Shown piece after piece: positions 10,005 to 19,308 of a stretch of 64,000 nt of DNA. Under the pieces are notes generated by a model. That model was not told where the DNA came from. It saw only the letters and a program-made list of their open reading frames with translations, and ran no database searches. The position numbers and the translations under genes were made by a program. Origin of the DNA: Notospermus geniculatus. Taxonomy: Eukaryota; Nemertea; Pilidiophora; Heteronemertea; Lineidae. Numbering within the stretch: position 1 is the first letter of the stretch; every line of letters begins with the position of its first letter. The stretch is from contig NMRB01000602.1 of NCBI GenBank assembly GCA_002633025.1, forward strand, positions 62,001-126,000, read 5' to 3'.

Positions 10005-10739
10005 ATGCCACAGGAATCAGCGAATATGAAGATCGAAAAAGAGACGTCTGATTTGACCGAGGGTGGTTATATACACACAATCACAAATGTTTCGTCTAGA
10101 AGAATATTAGTTGTCGGTGATTGTCACGGTTGCTATCTAGAACTCGTAGATTTATTGAAATTGACCAGGATGATAACGGTGAAAAAACGGGACGTCACGT
10201 TTCGCAGAGACGCTATGGTCATACTTTTAGGCGACGTCGTTGAAAAGGGTCCGTCTTCTAAAAGACTTATCGAATTTGTGAAGGCTCACCCAAGTCACAT
10301 TTTCCCACTCAAGGGAAATCACGAGGACCGATGGATTAGAAGGGACCAGATTCATTCAGACTACATAAAAACGTGGCCTTATGCAATAAGACTACCTGAA
10401 TATCGCGTGGTATGCGTACACGCTGGAATAGATGTGACCAAACAGTTAAATGAAACCGATCCGAACGTATTCACTTGCGCCCCGACGGACTGGATTAAGC
10501 GATATTTCGGACCTCAGAAGATCTTGTTTGGACACCATTCAGAGTTGTGTTGCGACAGGAATGCGAAATCAGCGAAACCAGCGGAGATTAGGCACTTTCG
10601 GAATTCTATCTGCCTGGATACTGGATGCGTATACGGACATATGCTGTCTGGTGTTTTACTCAGCATAACCGGATCTCATTCGATACGCGCGAGGAGTTAT
10701 AATGTAAAGAGCATGTACAATTGCGATAGGAAGTTTTGA
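10005..10739 (+). CDS. PPP-family metallophosphatase (serine/threonine or Ap4A type)
   Basis: A two-metal phosphoesterase of the PPP superfamily. All signature blocks are present in order in 244 residues: GDCHG near residue 39, GDVVEKG near 76, GNHEDR near 104, HAGID near 139 and GHH near 178. The size fits the compact bacterial/phage lambda-type phosphatases better than animal PP1/PP2A (about 300 residues). Targets could be phosphoproteins or dinucleoside polyphosphates. The TATA box and GGTGGTA motif upstream place it with the replication genes. I know of no such enzyme in vertebrate herpesviruses, so capture from a host or microbe is plausible. The frame is intact. Confidence 0.85.
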   Translation: MPQESANMKIEKETSDLTEGGYIHTITNVSSRRILVVGDCHGCYLELVDLLKLTRMITVKKRDVTFRRDAMVILLGDVVEKGPSSKRLIEFVKAHPSHIFPLKGNHEDRWIRRDQIHSDYIKTWPYAIRLPEYRVVCVHAGIDVTKQLNETDPNVFTCAPTDWIKRYFGPQKILFGHHSELCCDRNAKSAKPAEIRHFRNSICLDTGCVYGHMLSGVLLSITGSHSIRARSYNVKSMYNCDRKF

Positions 10740-10896
10740 TTTATTTAGAATTCCTTCAAAGTTGTACTGTGATCGGAAAGTATAGCTTGTCATTTTAAAC
10801 ATTTTCTGAATTCTATTTTCTGGGATATTGGATGCATGCGGGCAGATGCTGCCTGATGTTTTGCTATGTACTGCCACAGTGGTAGAAAGTTACGAC

Positions 10897-11370
10897 TTAT
10901 TTGGACAGGACGCAATGAAAACACTTTTCTATTCGTTCGGATTTGGTCCTTTCCAGCACCCACAATACACCCATGACAATCACGTCTGTGGCGTTCGGCG
11001 ACAACGCGGGGATGACACTCTCGTTTCTTTTAAGACATAATAATAGATTTTTGCACGTCGAAATGCATTGCTTCAGATCTCTGGATCTGATGATCTTGGC
11101 AAATTTTGTTCTTGGACTGAAAAAATGAGTTTTGTATTCCACAATGACAATTACATTTGTATTCGGTAGCGTCATTATCAAGTCGGCGCGTCTGTTTAAA
11201 ATTGGAACCTCCTTGTAACATACAACTCTGTCCGTGTCATTAATAAAAGGTTTTAAAATTCTTTGAAATTTGTTTCCAAAGTACTGTTTTATTTGGTTAA
11301 CATTGGTGATGTTCATAAATATCTGTTGGAATTTACGATGGTATCTATGTCCCCTGGCAATGTCGGTCAT
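10897..11370 (-). CDS. UL24-like PD-(D/E)XK protein
   Basis: About 157 residues from the ATG at 11370; the frame opens slightly upstream with a GTG. The core resembles the UL24 family conserved in mammalian herpesviruses. It has a strand ending NRRADLIMT, then a hydrophobic strand ending in EYKT (the D...ExK nuclease triad), then a basic helix with RDLKQC. UL24 proteins are nucleus-associated putative endonucleases. TATTTAA at 11399-11406 lies about 30 bases upstream. Its stop is about 160 bases from the convergent phosphatase. The family call rests on the motif pattern only. Confidence 0.6.
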   Translation of the reverse strand: MTDIARGHRYHRKFQQIFMNITNVNQIKQYFGNKFQRILKPFINDTDRVVCYKEVPILNRRADLIMTLPNTNVIVIVEYKTHFFSPRTKFAKIIRSRDLKQCISTCKNLLLCLKRNESVIPALSPNATDVIVMGVLWVLERTKSERIEKCFHCVLSK

Positions 11371-11891
11371 CTCTGAATGGTCGATCACCGTTAAACCATT
11401 TAAATACCGTATGGTAATGCTATCATTTATCGGTGTAACGATTCAGAGTGTTCCCCATTTCTGACGCCCTCTACATGTATTGTCTGACGGAATAAGCGGC
11501 GACAACGGAGGACACAGACAACGGAGGACACAGAGAAACGTAATCAATTCATTTGCCAGTGTTTCTCGAACAATACGGGGAACACTGACACACGGAACCG
11601 CTGAAAAACTGGTGCCATATGAGGGGCAGATGGGCAGTGGGTAGCCACCGGTGGCAAACCAGGTGCATGGAGTAGCGTCACCAGAAATACCCGACCTAGC
11701 ACAACCTGGATTAAATACCAATCAGAAGCTAACAATGGCGGCTTCCATGACAGACGACCGACAGGAAAACTGGTCCATTGAAGTCCCTTTTAACACCTAA
11801 AGCCTAGGTCACAAATCCACCGGGTACCGTACGATTTTTCCAACCCTGTCACATCGGTATTTAAACAGAGAATCATCGAAATATTGGTCAC
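11371..11891. promoter_or_regulatory. Divergent promoter region carrying dispersed repeat copy 2
   Basis: Non-coding. TATTTAA boxes face both ways: minus at 11399-11406 for the UL24-like gene, plus at 11858-11864, 27 bases before the ATG at 11892. Positions 11477-11610 repeat the element at 2935-3166, with a 16-base unit (GACAACGGAGGACACA) in tandem at about 11503-11534. GGGTAGCCACCGGTGGC near 11640 is a variant of the GGTGGTA motif. Confidence 0.5.
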
Positions 11892-13412
11892 ATGGAAACA
11901 GAATGTTGTCTCCGGTATTATTTTCAAAATGAAAACAATATAAATCACGATATGATGACTAACATCTTTGACTTGAAAATGAAATTGAACCAACATAAAA
12001 CGTATTGTAAATCTTTGGGGAATCCCGTGATATCACATGCATTGGAGTTTGTGAAAATGTGTCATCTAGCAGACGACGCTAAGGAAAAGACACTTCCCCC
12101 AACGGCAAAATGTGATGAAGTTCCTAAGCCAGTCGATCAACCAGTCGAAAAAAAAGACGCTGATATTCAGCAAAATGAGACATGTAAGTGTAAAGCCCTC
12201 TGGTCACGCGACTTGAAATTTAATGGATTGATAGGCTATTTCTTTGAGCCAGAAATATTCAACATACTGATAAATGTGTTTAAGAATCAGTCATCTAATA
12301 TCTTTAAAAAAATGTCTCATTTAGTGACTCCAGTCAAGTTACCCAAGCTATCGTATGGGCAGTATCACAAGACCGTCGATTTCAAAGAATCTGACACGCT
12401 TTTGATCAAAAGAAAAACTATCTGCACTAAGTCGTTCGTGGAATTGGTCTTCAAATCTTTGAAAGACTTGTTTGTTAATCTCATGTCAACATCATCTGTG
12501 CCAGATTTTTTCTTAGTTTGTTTCGTATTGGAATTATTTCATTTGAAATCCGAGATGAACACGTCTGATAATTATACTCCTAATCTGAACGTAGTCTTGG
12601 AAGGTATCAAGGACATTGGCAATCGCGTTCACAATGTACCGACGGGAAACAAAAAAAAAGATTTCGCCTCGAAATTTTCCGCGACAATACCCTTAGAATT
12701 TGTATTGCATCAGATTAAAGTGAACGAGTTGAAAAATTCGATATATAAGCAATATCTACAGAGTATGATTAGTGGGAATTTTGATCTCTACAGTCTAGTC
12801 ACACACGGTATTGGAAGCCTTTACCTGATGTATAAATCTATTCACAATTTCGAAAAACTTTTCCTGAACATCCACGTATGTAAAAATCTGTTCTTAATCG
12901 ATCATTTCCCAGGATTCTATTTGTTTTTATTTGCCATAAACGAGAAACAACGTTCAGAGGATCAATCTATGATCACCAATTCCATTCAGAGCGAATGGTT
13001 GGATATGTTCGTCGTTTACTTGAATATGTACGTATCGTTAGAGCAAAGCATCGAAAAGAACTTGGCTCAGACGCCGTATGTATCTGGACAAATGGATCAA
13101 TTACTCAGTAACTTCAAGACGTGTCAAAAAATCTGCTTCACAAACTTGAATAACGCACTTAATCTATTGACACAAAAGACAAACGATGGGTTGGACTTCG
13201 TCGTACCGAAATGTAACGCACACACCTTCATTTCAGAGGCTTTAAAATTAGCTAATAATTATCACTTGCTTAATCCAGACTTTATATTACTACACGAGCA
13301 AAAAAACTTGGAACATTTGATCCTTAACGGTTATTCTTACACCACAAGGGAGCCTTGTGCAATCCCGTATGGAGCATTTTCCACCCCACACCCCGAAATA
13401 TTTAAAGACTAA
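11892..13412 (+). CDS. Unknown 506-residue protein upstream of the capsid gene
   Basis: Intact frame with TATTTAA 27 bases upstream. The protein is soluble-looking, with a charged Pro/Lys linker near residues 65-95, a CKCK cysteine cluster near 97 and long helical segments after that. I do not recognise the family. It stops 36 bases before the capsid protein ATG, and the capsid gene's TATTTAA box lies within its last codons. Late promoter and position suggest a capsid or packaging role. That is inference. Confidence 0.75.
   Translation: METECCLRYYFQNENNINHDMMTNIFDLKMKLNQHKTYCKSLGNPVISHALEFVKMCHLADDAKEKTLPPTAKCDEVPKPVDQPVEKKDADIQQNETCKCKALWSRDLKFNGLIGYFFEPEIFNILINVFKNQSSNIFKKMSHLVTPVKLPKLSYGQYHKTVDFKESDTLLIKRKTICTKSFVELVFKSLKDLFVNLMSTSSVPDFFLVCFVLELFHLKSEMNTSDNYTPNLNVVLEGIKDIGNRVHNVPTGNKKKDFASKFSATIPLEFVLHQIKVNELKNSIYKQYLQSMISGNFDLYSLVTHGIGSLYLMYKSIHNFEKLFLNIHVCKNLFLIDHFPGFYLFLFAINEKQRSEDQSMITNSIQSEWLDMFVVYLNMYVSLEQSIEKNLAQTPYVSGQMDQLLSNFKTCQKICFTNLNNALNLLTQKTNDGLDFVVPKCNAHTFISEALKLANNYHLLNPDFILLHEQKNLEHLILNGYSYTTREPCAIPYGAFSTPHPEIFKD
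13399..13405 (+). promoter_or_regulatory. TATTTAA box of the major capsid gene
   Basis: Lies inside the 3' end of the upstream gene, 43 bases before the capsid ATG at 13449. A short upstream frame (ATG 13417, seven codons including the stop) lies between them. Confidence 0.5.
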
Positions 13413-13448
13413 GAAAATGAATGATATGAATTGTTGACCTTTTACGCC

Positions 13449-16400
13449 ATGCCGTTTTTGAAGCAACCTCCAAATGTAAATCTCTGTACAACAGACAACA
13501 TAGAATTTAATTCTCCTATGAACTTCATTGAAGGGATCGATACGCTGTTGGAGCGATTCACGGGCAAAACGAAAAATTCTGCTAAACTTTCAAATGAGCT
13601 GAGAAAAAAAGACGTTTTTACTTTCACTCAACACTTTCTAAATACAGTGGCGCTGAAGCAAACGGCGTCCAAATTTCAAGAACGTCCGTTGGGGTTTTGT
13701 TTTCACAGTGTTTACGCATCTGATCTACATTTTGTCGACGAAGTATTGAAAAACTGGATCATAACTTGTCCATATATTGCACAACCGACGTTAACTCTCG
13801 GTTCTGCGGGGACTACGTTTACAGTTCAACGCAATCTCGAGATGTTTCCATTAACTAGCACGTTTAAGGTCGATAGACAGGTTCTCAAAATATTACTGCA
13901 GGATCAACCAGACGATGAATTGTTAAAGGAACTGTTGGATTTTACAGGCGGATCTCATATCACGGATCTTGCTTACAAGAAGGCGCATGTCATGAAATTT
14001 TTCACTCACTATAATGCCATGCGTCATCAGTGGATTGACAGTTTCTCGCGAGGAATTAATAATCTCACGTTGAATTATATCCTCCATAATTCGCCTTCGT
14101 ATTACGTTGCAAAGGCCATAAGTTTTATCGATCGAAGCGAATCTTTAAACCCATCTACTCTTATTAACAATGTATTAGCCATGGTTGTAGACCTCACGTT
14201 TGGCCTCACAAAACAACCCGACAAGTTTTTGAAACAACATATCCACTCTTGGAGCGATTTGACAGAAACGCTGCAACTGCACCACGATAAAACGAATAAG
14301 ATTTACATAAATGACCAAGAACAGGGACATGTTGGAATCTTATTACACGGTAATGGCGCAGGCGTGCAACTGCGCCATCTCTTAGAAACCGCCGATACAA
14401 CGCTGGAATACAAGTTTAAGGCTTTAAGTTTCGATCAGCAAGATTATAATATGACCGCACACACCGGGCTCATAGTAGACGACCTTAGATATAACACGAA
14501 GAATTCGTACTTAGTAAATGGAGCTGAGAGTGCAAAGGTTTTGTATCCGGATTTGCATTCGGTTAAAACACGATATCCAAATTCTAAAATCATGTTTACT
14601 GGTTCGGAATACATAGTCCTGGATAATCTAGACGACATTTATAAATGCACAGAACAAAAGAATCCGTTAAAGTCCACCTTCAAATGCAATTTTTCATCTT
14701 TGCTTGGCGCAGTCGATTCCATCGACCCGAGAAATTTACATTTGCCGCGTCAGATAGGGCAGTACGATTGTAATGGAAATGTTTCGTACGTGACATTTTC
14801 GCACCTGAAACCCTTTTTCCGGTTTTCCGGTCTTTATGACAAATCTATCATTCAAAATAATTTGCCGAAGAATGAGAATTTCAAACAGTGTGATTTAGAC
14901 AAGAAAAAACAGCAACTCGTTCACGGTAATTATAACTTTATCGAAAATGCTGACGTCTTGTCGACGGAACTTCATCCCTTTTTCGACGTCAGATATAATG
15001 GTGATGGTACAGCCCGGTTAAATAGGAGATTCGTTTTCGGGAACATCCCACATTTCTTCATCCCTCCCGAGGTACACAACATTAGAGGAAGACAACTGGT
15101 CGACTTCGTTGACGTGTCCTCGGGGCAGAAGTACGAATCAGTGTTAAACACTATGTTTAAATCAAATAGACATCTTGAAACAATGACCAAAGATGCACAG
15201 ATGCTACTGGTCTCTTTAGCGTCAGAGAAGCCGTTCTATAAATATACATCTGGTACTAAAATCGAAATTCAAATGGCAACTGCAACTGAAATGAAGCGAT
15301 TGATCGACGAAATATGCGCGTTCATAACGCAACACGATGATTGCGATTATCCCAAAATCCCTTTCATTTTTAATTATAAAATTTTGTTTGATTTCTTGTC
15401 GGCTGTTGAAGACGTACGTAGGACAAGAAAACTGGGTTGCAAATCTAAAAAAATAGACCTCACTGAAAAAAGTATATCCGAAGAATACTTCATGAACTGT
15501 TGTTTAGGTGAAAGCAATGTATTAATACAATTGAAACGCATACAACAGGAAAACGAGAAATTACTGCAAGAATTGAAGGCACGTATCAAACTCTTTTTAG
15601 ACACATACGGAATTAAAACCTTCGACGAAGTTGCGGGAGTCCGCGAGACCCTCTTGACTAAATTTAAGAATCCCGGTGAGAGGGAACAATTCGATAAAGC
15701 CTGTAGTGAAATAAACGCTGCTTATGACGAAGTAATGAATCTCGAGCAAACTGCTAAAACCTTAAAAACTTGCGAGGAACTGTATTCCGCAGAGGCGACG
15801 CATCACGAGAAGGCAAAATGTTCCGATTCGGATCCATTCTTATATTACCTGGTCAGTCAACTCGACGAGACCGTTCAAGATAACCTCTTGCAGTTTAAAA
15901 TCGACTTCATGTCTCTCATGTCAGAAATTGCATGTTTGAGTGACCGCTTTTTAGCAGATGCTGTCGAAACGACCACCGTCGAAAACAACTTCAAACAAGC
16001 GTTTCATTTACTACACACTCATCATCCAGACATCTCCTGCGAGGAGCATTTATACTCTACGTTAGTGATACCGCTGATAATGGGCGATCAAGCATTCCAT
16101 ATAAGCTTCGAAGAAAGTCCTCAAACGACCACCTTTCTTGGAAACACTATAGACGAAATCGTAATGAATCATTTTCACCAAAGGTCTGTCTTTATTCCCT
16201 CAAAAACCCTTCTTAAAGGGATGCTGGAAGCAAACAACACCGTCAAGTTATATTTTTCTTTCGACGGTCGGTTTTCCAACGAGAACAATCCAGATACAAT
16301 CGGTAGATTTACCAAGCCGTCTAGGGTTATTTATAAAAACAAAGAGGCGATGAGAGTTAGCAACGCGGGTAAAGACGTATTCCTCTTTCAAGAGCCATTT

Positions 16401-17600
16401 GCAAATATAGTGAAATTCTGTAAAAATCAACCTAAATACCAGAGCTTATTGACGCTCTACACTTCCACCCTACTGTTAAGTCCGTTTCAATTTGAAGCCA
16501 CTCTCGATAAACTACACCCGGCATTTGCGGTCGTCCTGACGAAGGAAGAACAATTCAATACCGAGGACATTTTGATCAGCCAACAAGGCTCGTTTAACCT
16601 TTATTTTTCATATCCAATTACGCAACAGGGGATAAATATCGACCACTCTTACAATTCAACTACCATGAAGTTAGGACTAATGAGTAACAGCATCTCATCC
16701 GGGTCTATACTTTATCCTAATGCCATCCTAAATTCGGCAGTCACAGACATGGCAACCGACATATTGAACATCAACACAAAGGTCACCACGTCTTATCAAG
16801 AAAAATGTCGACATCACTTACATCCGTGTATAAGGAAATACTTGGAAAAGAAAGAGAGAATGGGTTCGTCGGCCACGCGACAAGACGCTCAGAGTGGGCA
16901 CAAAAAGACATACTTTATCCCTATAATCGCGCCCGTCATGCAAAACTTAAATTACTACACGAAACCATTTAATCCTCGAGGGCGGTCGACTATATACGCT
17001 TTCACGCACAAGAATGCTTCACCTGAAGATGTCATGTTTAACCACGGGATACCAGATCCCGACAACGGCGGAACACCAAACCTCGCCACTGTGAACCCGT
17101 GGGCATCACAACGATTCAGTCTTTTCAACGTACTATACCAACGAGTAAGCAATTTTAAAAAGAACGAGATTTTTGTCCGATGTCCCGAAATGGACCTCAT
17201 CAGCATGTATTTTACACTTCCTGAACAAAAGGAGACAATGAGGAAACAAACGATTGGTGGCTTTTTAGATGCAGTCATTAATGATTACAATGTTCACGTG
17301 AATACATTTTCGGGGAAATCCGAAAAACTTTGTAAGAGAGGGCTTTTAGAAACTACTCCATGTCGTGTATTGGGAGTTTCTTTTCCTCGATTTATTTTTA
17401 CCAACCATCAATTGAAAGAAGAGTTTATTCACAAAAAATTCGATAATAATCACTTGAAGAAGAATCCAAATGATGCCAGGATAATCGACCACCTTCACGA
17501 ATACTACATATCGAGAGACGGAGAATACGTGATATGCTCACCTCACAAAATGCTCGGGAAATTCGACTTTGGATCCGCTTTAGCCAAGCCGTATAGGTAA
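13449..17600 (+). CDS. MCP: Probable major capsid protein
   Basis: The longest frame in the window: 1383 residues from the ATG at 13449. The frame itself opens 18 bases earlier at TTG. Length and lack of signal peptide or membrane segments fit herpesvirus major capsid proteins (about 1100-1500 residues). A late-type TATTTAA box, and the nearby terminase, polymerase and protease, support the call. There is a coiled-coil-like, Lys/Glu-rich stretch near residues 700-770. I have no residue-level motif that proves MCP, so the call rests on size, context and promoter class. The last 157 codons are duplicated at 31320-31788 because the 14-kb repeat begins inside this gene. Confidence 0.7.
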   Translation: MPFLKQPPNVNLCTTDNIEFNSPMNFIEGIDTLLERFTGKTKNSAKLSNELRKKDVFTFTQHFLNTVALKQTASKFQERPLGFCFHSVYASDLHFVDEVLKNWIITCPYIAQPTLTLGSAGTTFTVQRNLEMFPLTSTFKVDRQVLKILLQDQPDDELLKELLDFTGGSHITDLAYKKAHVMKFFTHYNAMRHQWIDSFSRGINNLTLNYILHNSPSYYVAKAISFIDRSESLNPSTLINNVLAMVVDLTFGLTKQPDKFLKQHIHSWSDLTETLQLHHDKTNKIYINDQEQGHVGILLHGNGAGVQLRHLLETADTTLEYKFKALSFDQQDYNMTAHTGLIVDDLRYNTKNSYLVNGAESAKVLYPDLHSVKTRYPNSKIMFTGSEYIVLDNLDDIYKCTEQKNPLKSTFKCNFSSLLGAVDSIDPRNLHLPRQIGQYDCNGNVSYVTFSHLKPFFRFSGLYDKSIIQNNLPKNENFKQCDLDKKKQQLVHGNYNFIENADVLSTELHPFFDVRYNGDGTARLNRRFVFGNIPHFFIPPEVHNIRGRQLVDFVDVSSGQKYESVLNTMFKSNRHLETMTKDAQMLLVSLASEKPFYKYTSGTKIEIQMATATEMKRLIDEICAFITQHDDCDYPKIPFIFNYKILFDFLSAVEDVRRTRKLGCKSKKIDLTEKSISEEYFMNCCLGESNVLIQLKRIQQENEKLLQELKARIKLFLDTYGIKTFDEVAGVRETLLTKFKNPGEREQFDKACSEINAAYDEVMNLEQTAKTLKTCEELYSAEATHHEKAKCSDSDPFLYYLVSQLDETVQDNLLQFKIDFMSLMSEIACLSDRFLADAVETTTVENNFKQAFHLLHTHHPDISCEEHLYSTLVIPLIMGDQAFHISFEESPQTTTFLGNTIDEIVMNHFHQRSVFIPSKTLLKGMLEANNTVKLYFSFDGRFSNENNPDTIGRFTKPSRVIYKNKEAMRVSNAGKDVFLFQEPFANIVKFCKNQPKYQSLLTLYTSTLLLSPFQFEATLDKLHPAFAVVLTKEEQFNTEDILISQQGSFNLYFSYPITQQGINIDHSYNSTTMKLGLMSNSISSGSILYPNAILNSAVTDMATDILNINTKVTTSYQEKCRHHLHPCIRKYLEKKERMGSSATRQDAQSGHKKTYFIPIIAPVMQNLNYYTKPFNPRGRSTIYAFTHKNASPEDVMFNHGIPDPDNGGTPNLATVNPWASQRFSLFNVLYQRVSNFKKNEIFVRCPEMDLISMYFTLPEQKETMRKQTIGGFLDAVINDYNVHVNTFSGKSEKLCKRGLLETTPCRVLGVSFPRFIFTNHQLKEEFIHKKFDNNHLKKNPNDARIIDHLHEYYISRDGEYVICSPHKMLGKFDFGSALAKPYR

Positions 17601-18732
17601 ACATGCCACTCTGTAAAACCCGATGAGGCATTGGTGTTGGGGTGGACGTTTTCAAGTTGATATCATTTCTGCAAATCGTGTCGCCACCAGATTCGAATTT
17701 TCATATATATCCACCAGATATCGGTACCGTAGAGTCGGTTCTACAACATCAAAGCATTAATGGCATTGCATGTATATGCAAAAGTGCCCCACCCCCAGTT
17801 CATTACCATGTCAGAGCCTGGTTTCCCGCCTGCATTGACCGACCAAATGCAAGAGCAGGCCTGATCAGTTTCTTGCGAATAAAGATATGGGGTGGTGGGA
17901 TACCACCCGGCCCCATCTTGTCAGTCAAATGTCGGCCATGACTTGTGTCAATAGTAAAGAATACACCATTCATGCCATTGCACGCAAACTCCTAAGCTTC
18001 TATCAATCACTGACAACAGAGCAGTGTAATTCTTGAATGCACGGTGAAATGGATCTCTATTCCATGAAACCACAATTCGTAAATAGCGCCTACTACCATT
18101 CGTGACCGACATGTGACCAGTGCACAGCAAAAATGGGCGCTGTTGATCTTGAATTATAGATTGATGTGATAGAACCGACTCTACGGTATCAGTGTCGTAT
18201 CGGGAAGTAGGCCTACCAATAAATTTCTCAACACCACCGCGACTACACCCAGACAGAATTATTGACACTTCATTCATTATTAGTTGTGTGATAAAGATAA
18301 AGAAAAACATTGATTTATTCGCATATTTTATTATATATTTTAACAAAGAAGCACTGAATGATGCAACCACCCTATTTACAATTGACTCACGAGTGCGTCA
18401 CCTCTTCCCTACCATCCCCTTTATACGTAAACATTGTCAGGTTATATCTAAAGAAATATACGGTCAATTGAACAAAAGAGTCCTATTCATTTCTTTTATC
18501 TCCAAACACATGTGGGCCCTGCGCTTTCATTGGAAAATGTACATGCACATCGAATTCAAATCCGCGTACCATCTGATATGAATTGATCACCGCGTGAAGA
18601 ACACGTGGATCCAAAGAGAATACGGCACCAAAACCTTTTGTACTCAACTATGTGAATAAATGTCATCTGGCTCACCAACTATAAGTCATTGTTGATTCTA
18701 TCGCAGGTAATGAATGTATTTAGAAATCGCCC
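17601..18732. other. Intergenic region of unit A, no gene recognised
   Basis: Between the convergent capsid and eIF1A-like genes. Contains the inverted-repeat element at 17725-18188 and GGTGGGATACCACCC at 17892-17906. The part from about 18210 to 18590 resembles unit B 32235-32630. Short open frames here are not conserved between units. Confidence 0.6.
17725..18188. mobile_element. Inverted-repeat element in unit A
   Basis: 28-base near-perfect inverted arms (17725-17752 and 18161-18188, core CGTAGAGTCGGTTCTA) flank about 410 bases without a protein. Absent from unit B, which has a different inverted-repeat element here. Confidence 0.6.
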
Positions 18733-19062
18733 TCACTCATCCCAGTTCGTGGCCTCGTAGTTAATTAGCGTTTCGGGAATTTCCAAACTTGGATAATCTT
18801 CTTCATTATATTTACACAGAACGTCATAAGTAGTAGAATCGAACTGTCGTGAACTTATCAGAATAATGTCGTTGATGTTCAATTTGTCATTTCGTTTCAA
18901 ACTTCCTCTCATTTTACAACGAACCGTAGTCTTATTTTCAGTAAAAGCGAGCAAAAATCCCGATCCGGTAAACTTAGTAATTCGAGCGTATTGTTGAACT
19001 GCAGGATCTTCTTTGAATTGAAAGGTTTTGTGCCTTAGCGACTGTTGCTTTTGTCTCCCCAT
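18733..19062 (-). CDS. eIF1A-like translation initiation factor (unit A)
   Basis: 109 residues from ATG 19062. The sequence follows eukaryotic eIF1A through its OB fold: FKED, then YARITKFTGSGF, RCKMRG near residue 55, NDIILISSR near 71, and DVLCKYNEED near 86. In cells eIF1A binds the 40S ribosomal A site and promotes scanning and start-codon choice. The long acidic C-terminal tail and most of the basic N-terminal tail are missing. A TATA box (19099-19107) lies 37 bases upstream, sharing a promoter region with the divergent 338-residue gene. The second copy is about 90% identical and also intact. Confidence 0.82.
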   Translation of the reverse strand: MGRQKQQSLRHKTFQFKEDPAVQQYARITKFTGSGFLLAFTENKTTVRCKMRGSLKRNDKLNINDIILISSRQFDSTTYDVLCKYNEEDYPSLEIPETLINYEATNWDE

Positions 19063-19098
19063 GATTATTGTAAATGAAGTGGAGTGAAACTCCATGTG

Positions 19099-19279
19099 TA
19101 TATAATATTCCAACCAGTGGGTTTGAGAACCATGTGGTTATTTCAAACCACGGTACATACAGGTGGTGGCATAGGACGTACGGTACATGAATAAATGAGT
19201 GGCGCCATGGTTGTCCGTTAACGAGTGGTGGTTCTTCCACAAAATCACCATATCAAGATCGGTAATTCAGTATAAATAT
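19099..19279. promoter_or_regulatory. Divergent TATA promoter region (unit A)
   Basis: TATTATATA on the minus strand at 19107-19099 serves the eIF1A-like gene. TATAAATAT at 19271-19279 lies 30 bases before the ATG at 19309. Between them are several GTGG/CCAC motifs, for example near 19115, 19172 and 19212. Unit B keeps the layout. Confidence 0.6.
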
Positions 19280-19308
19280 TATGTAGGCCTACGATGTCTC
19301 GATAACTA

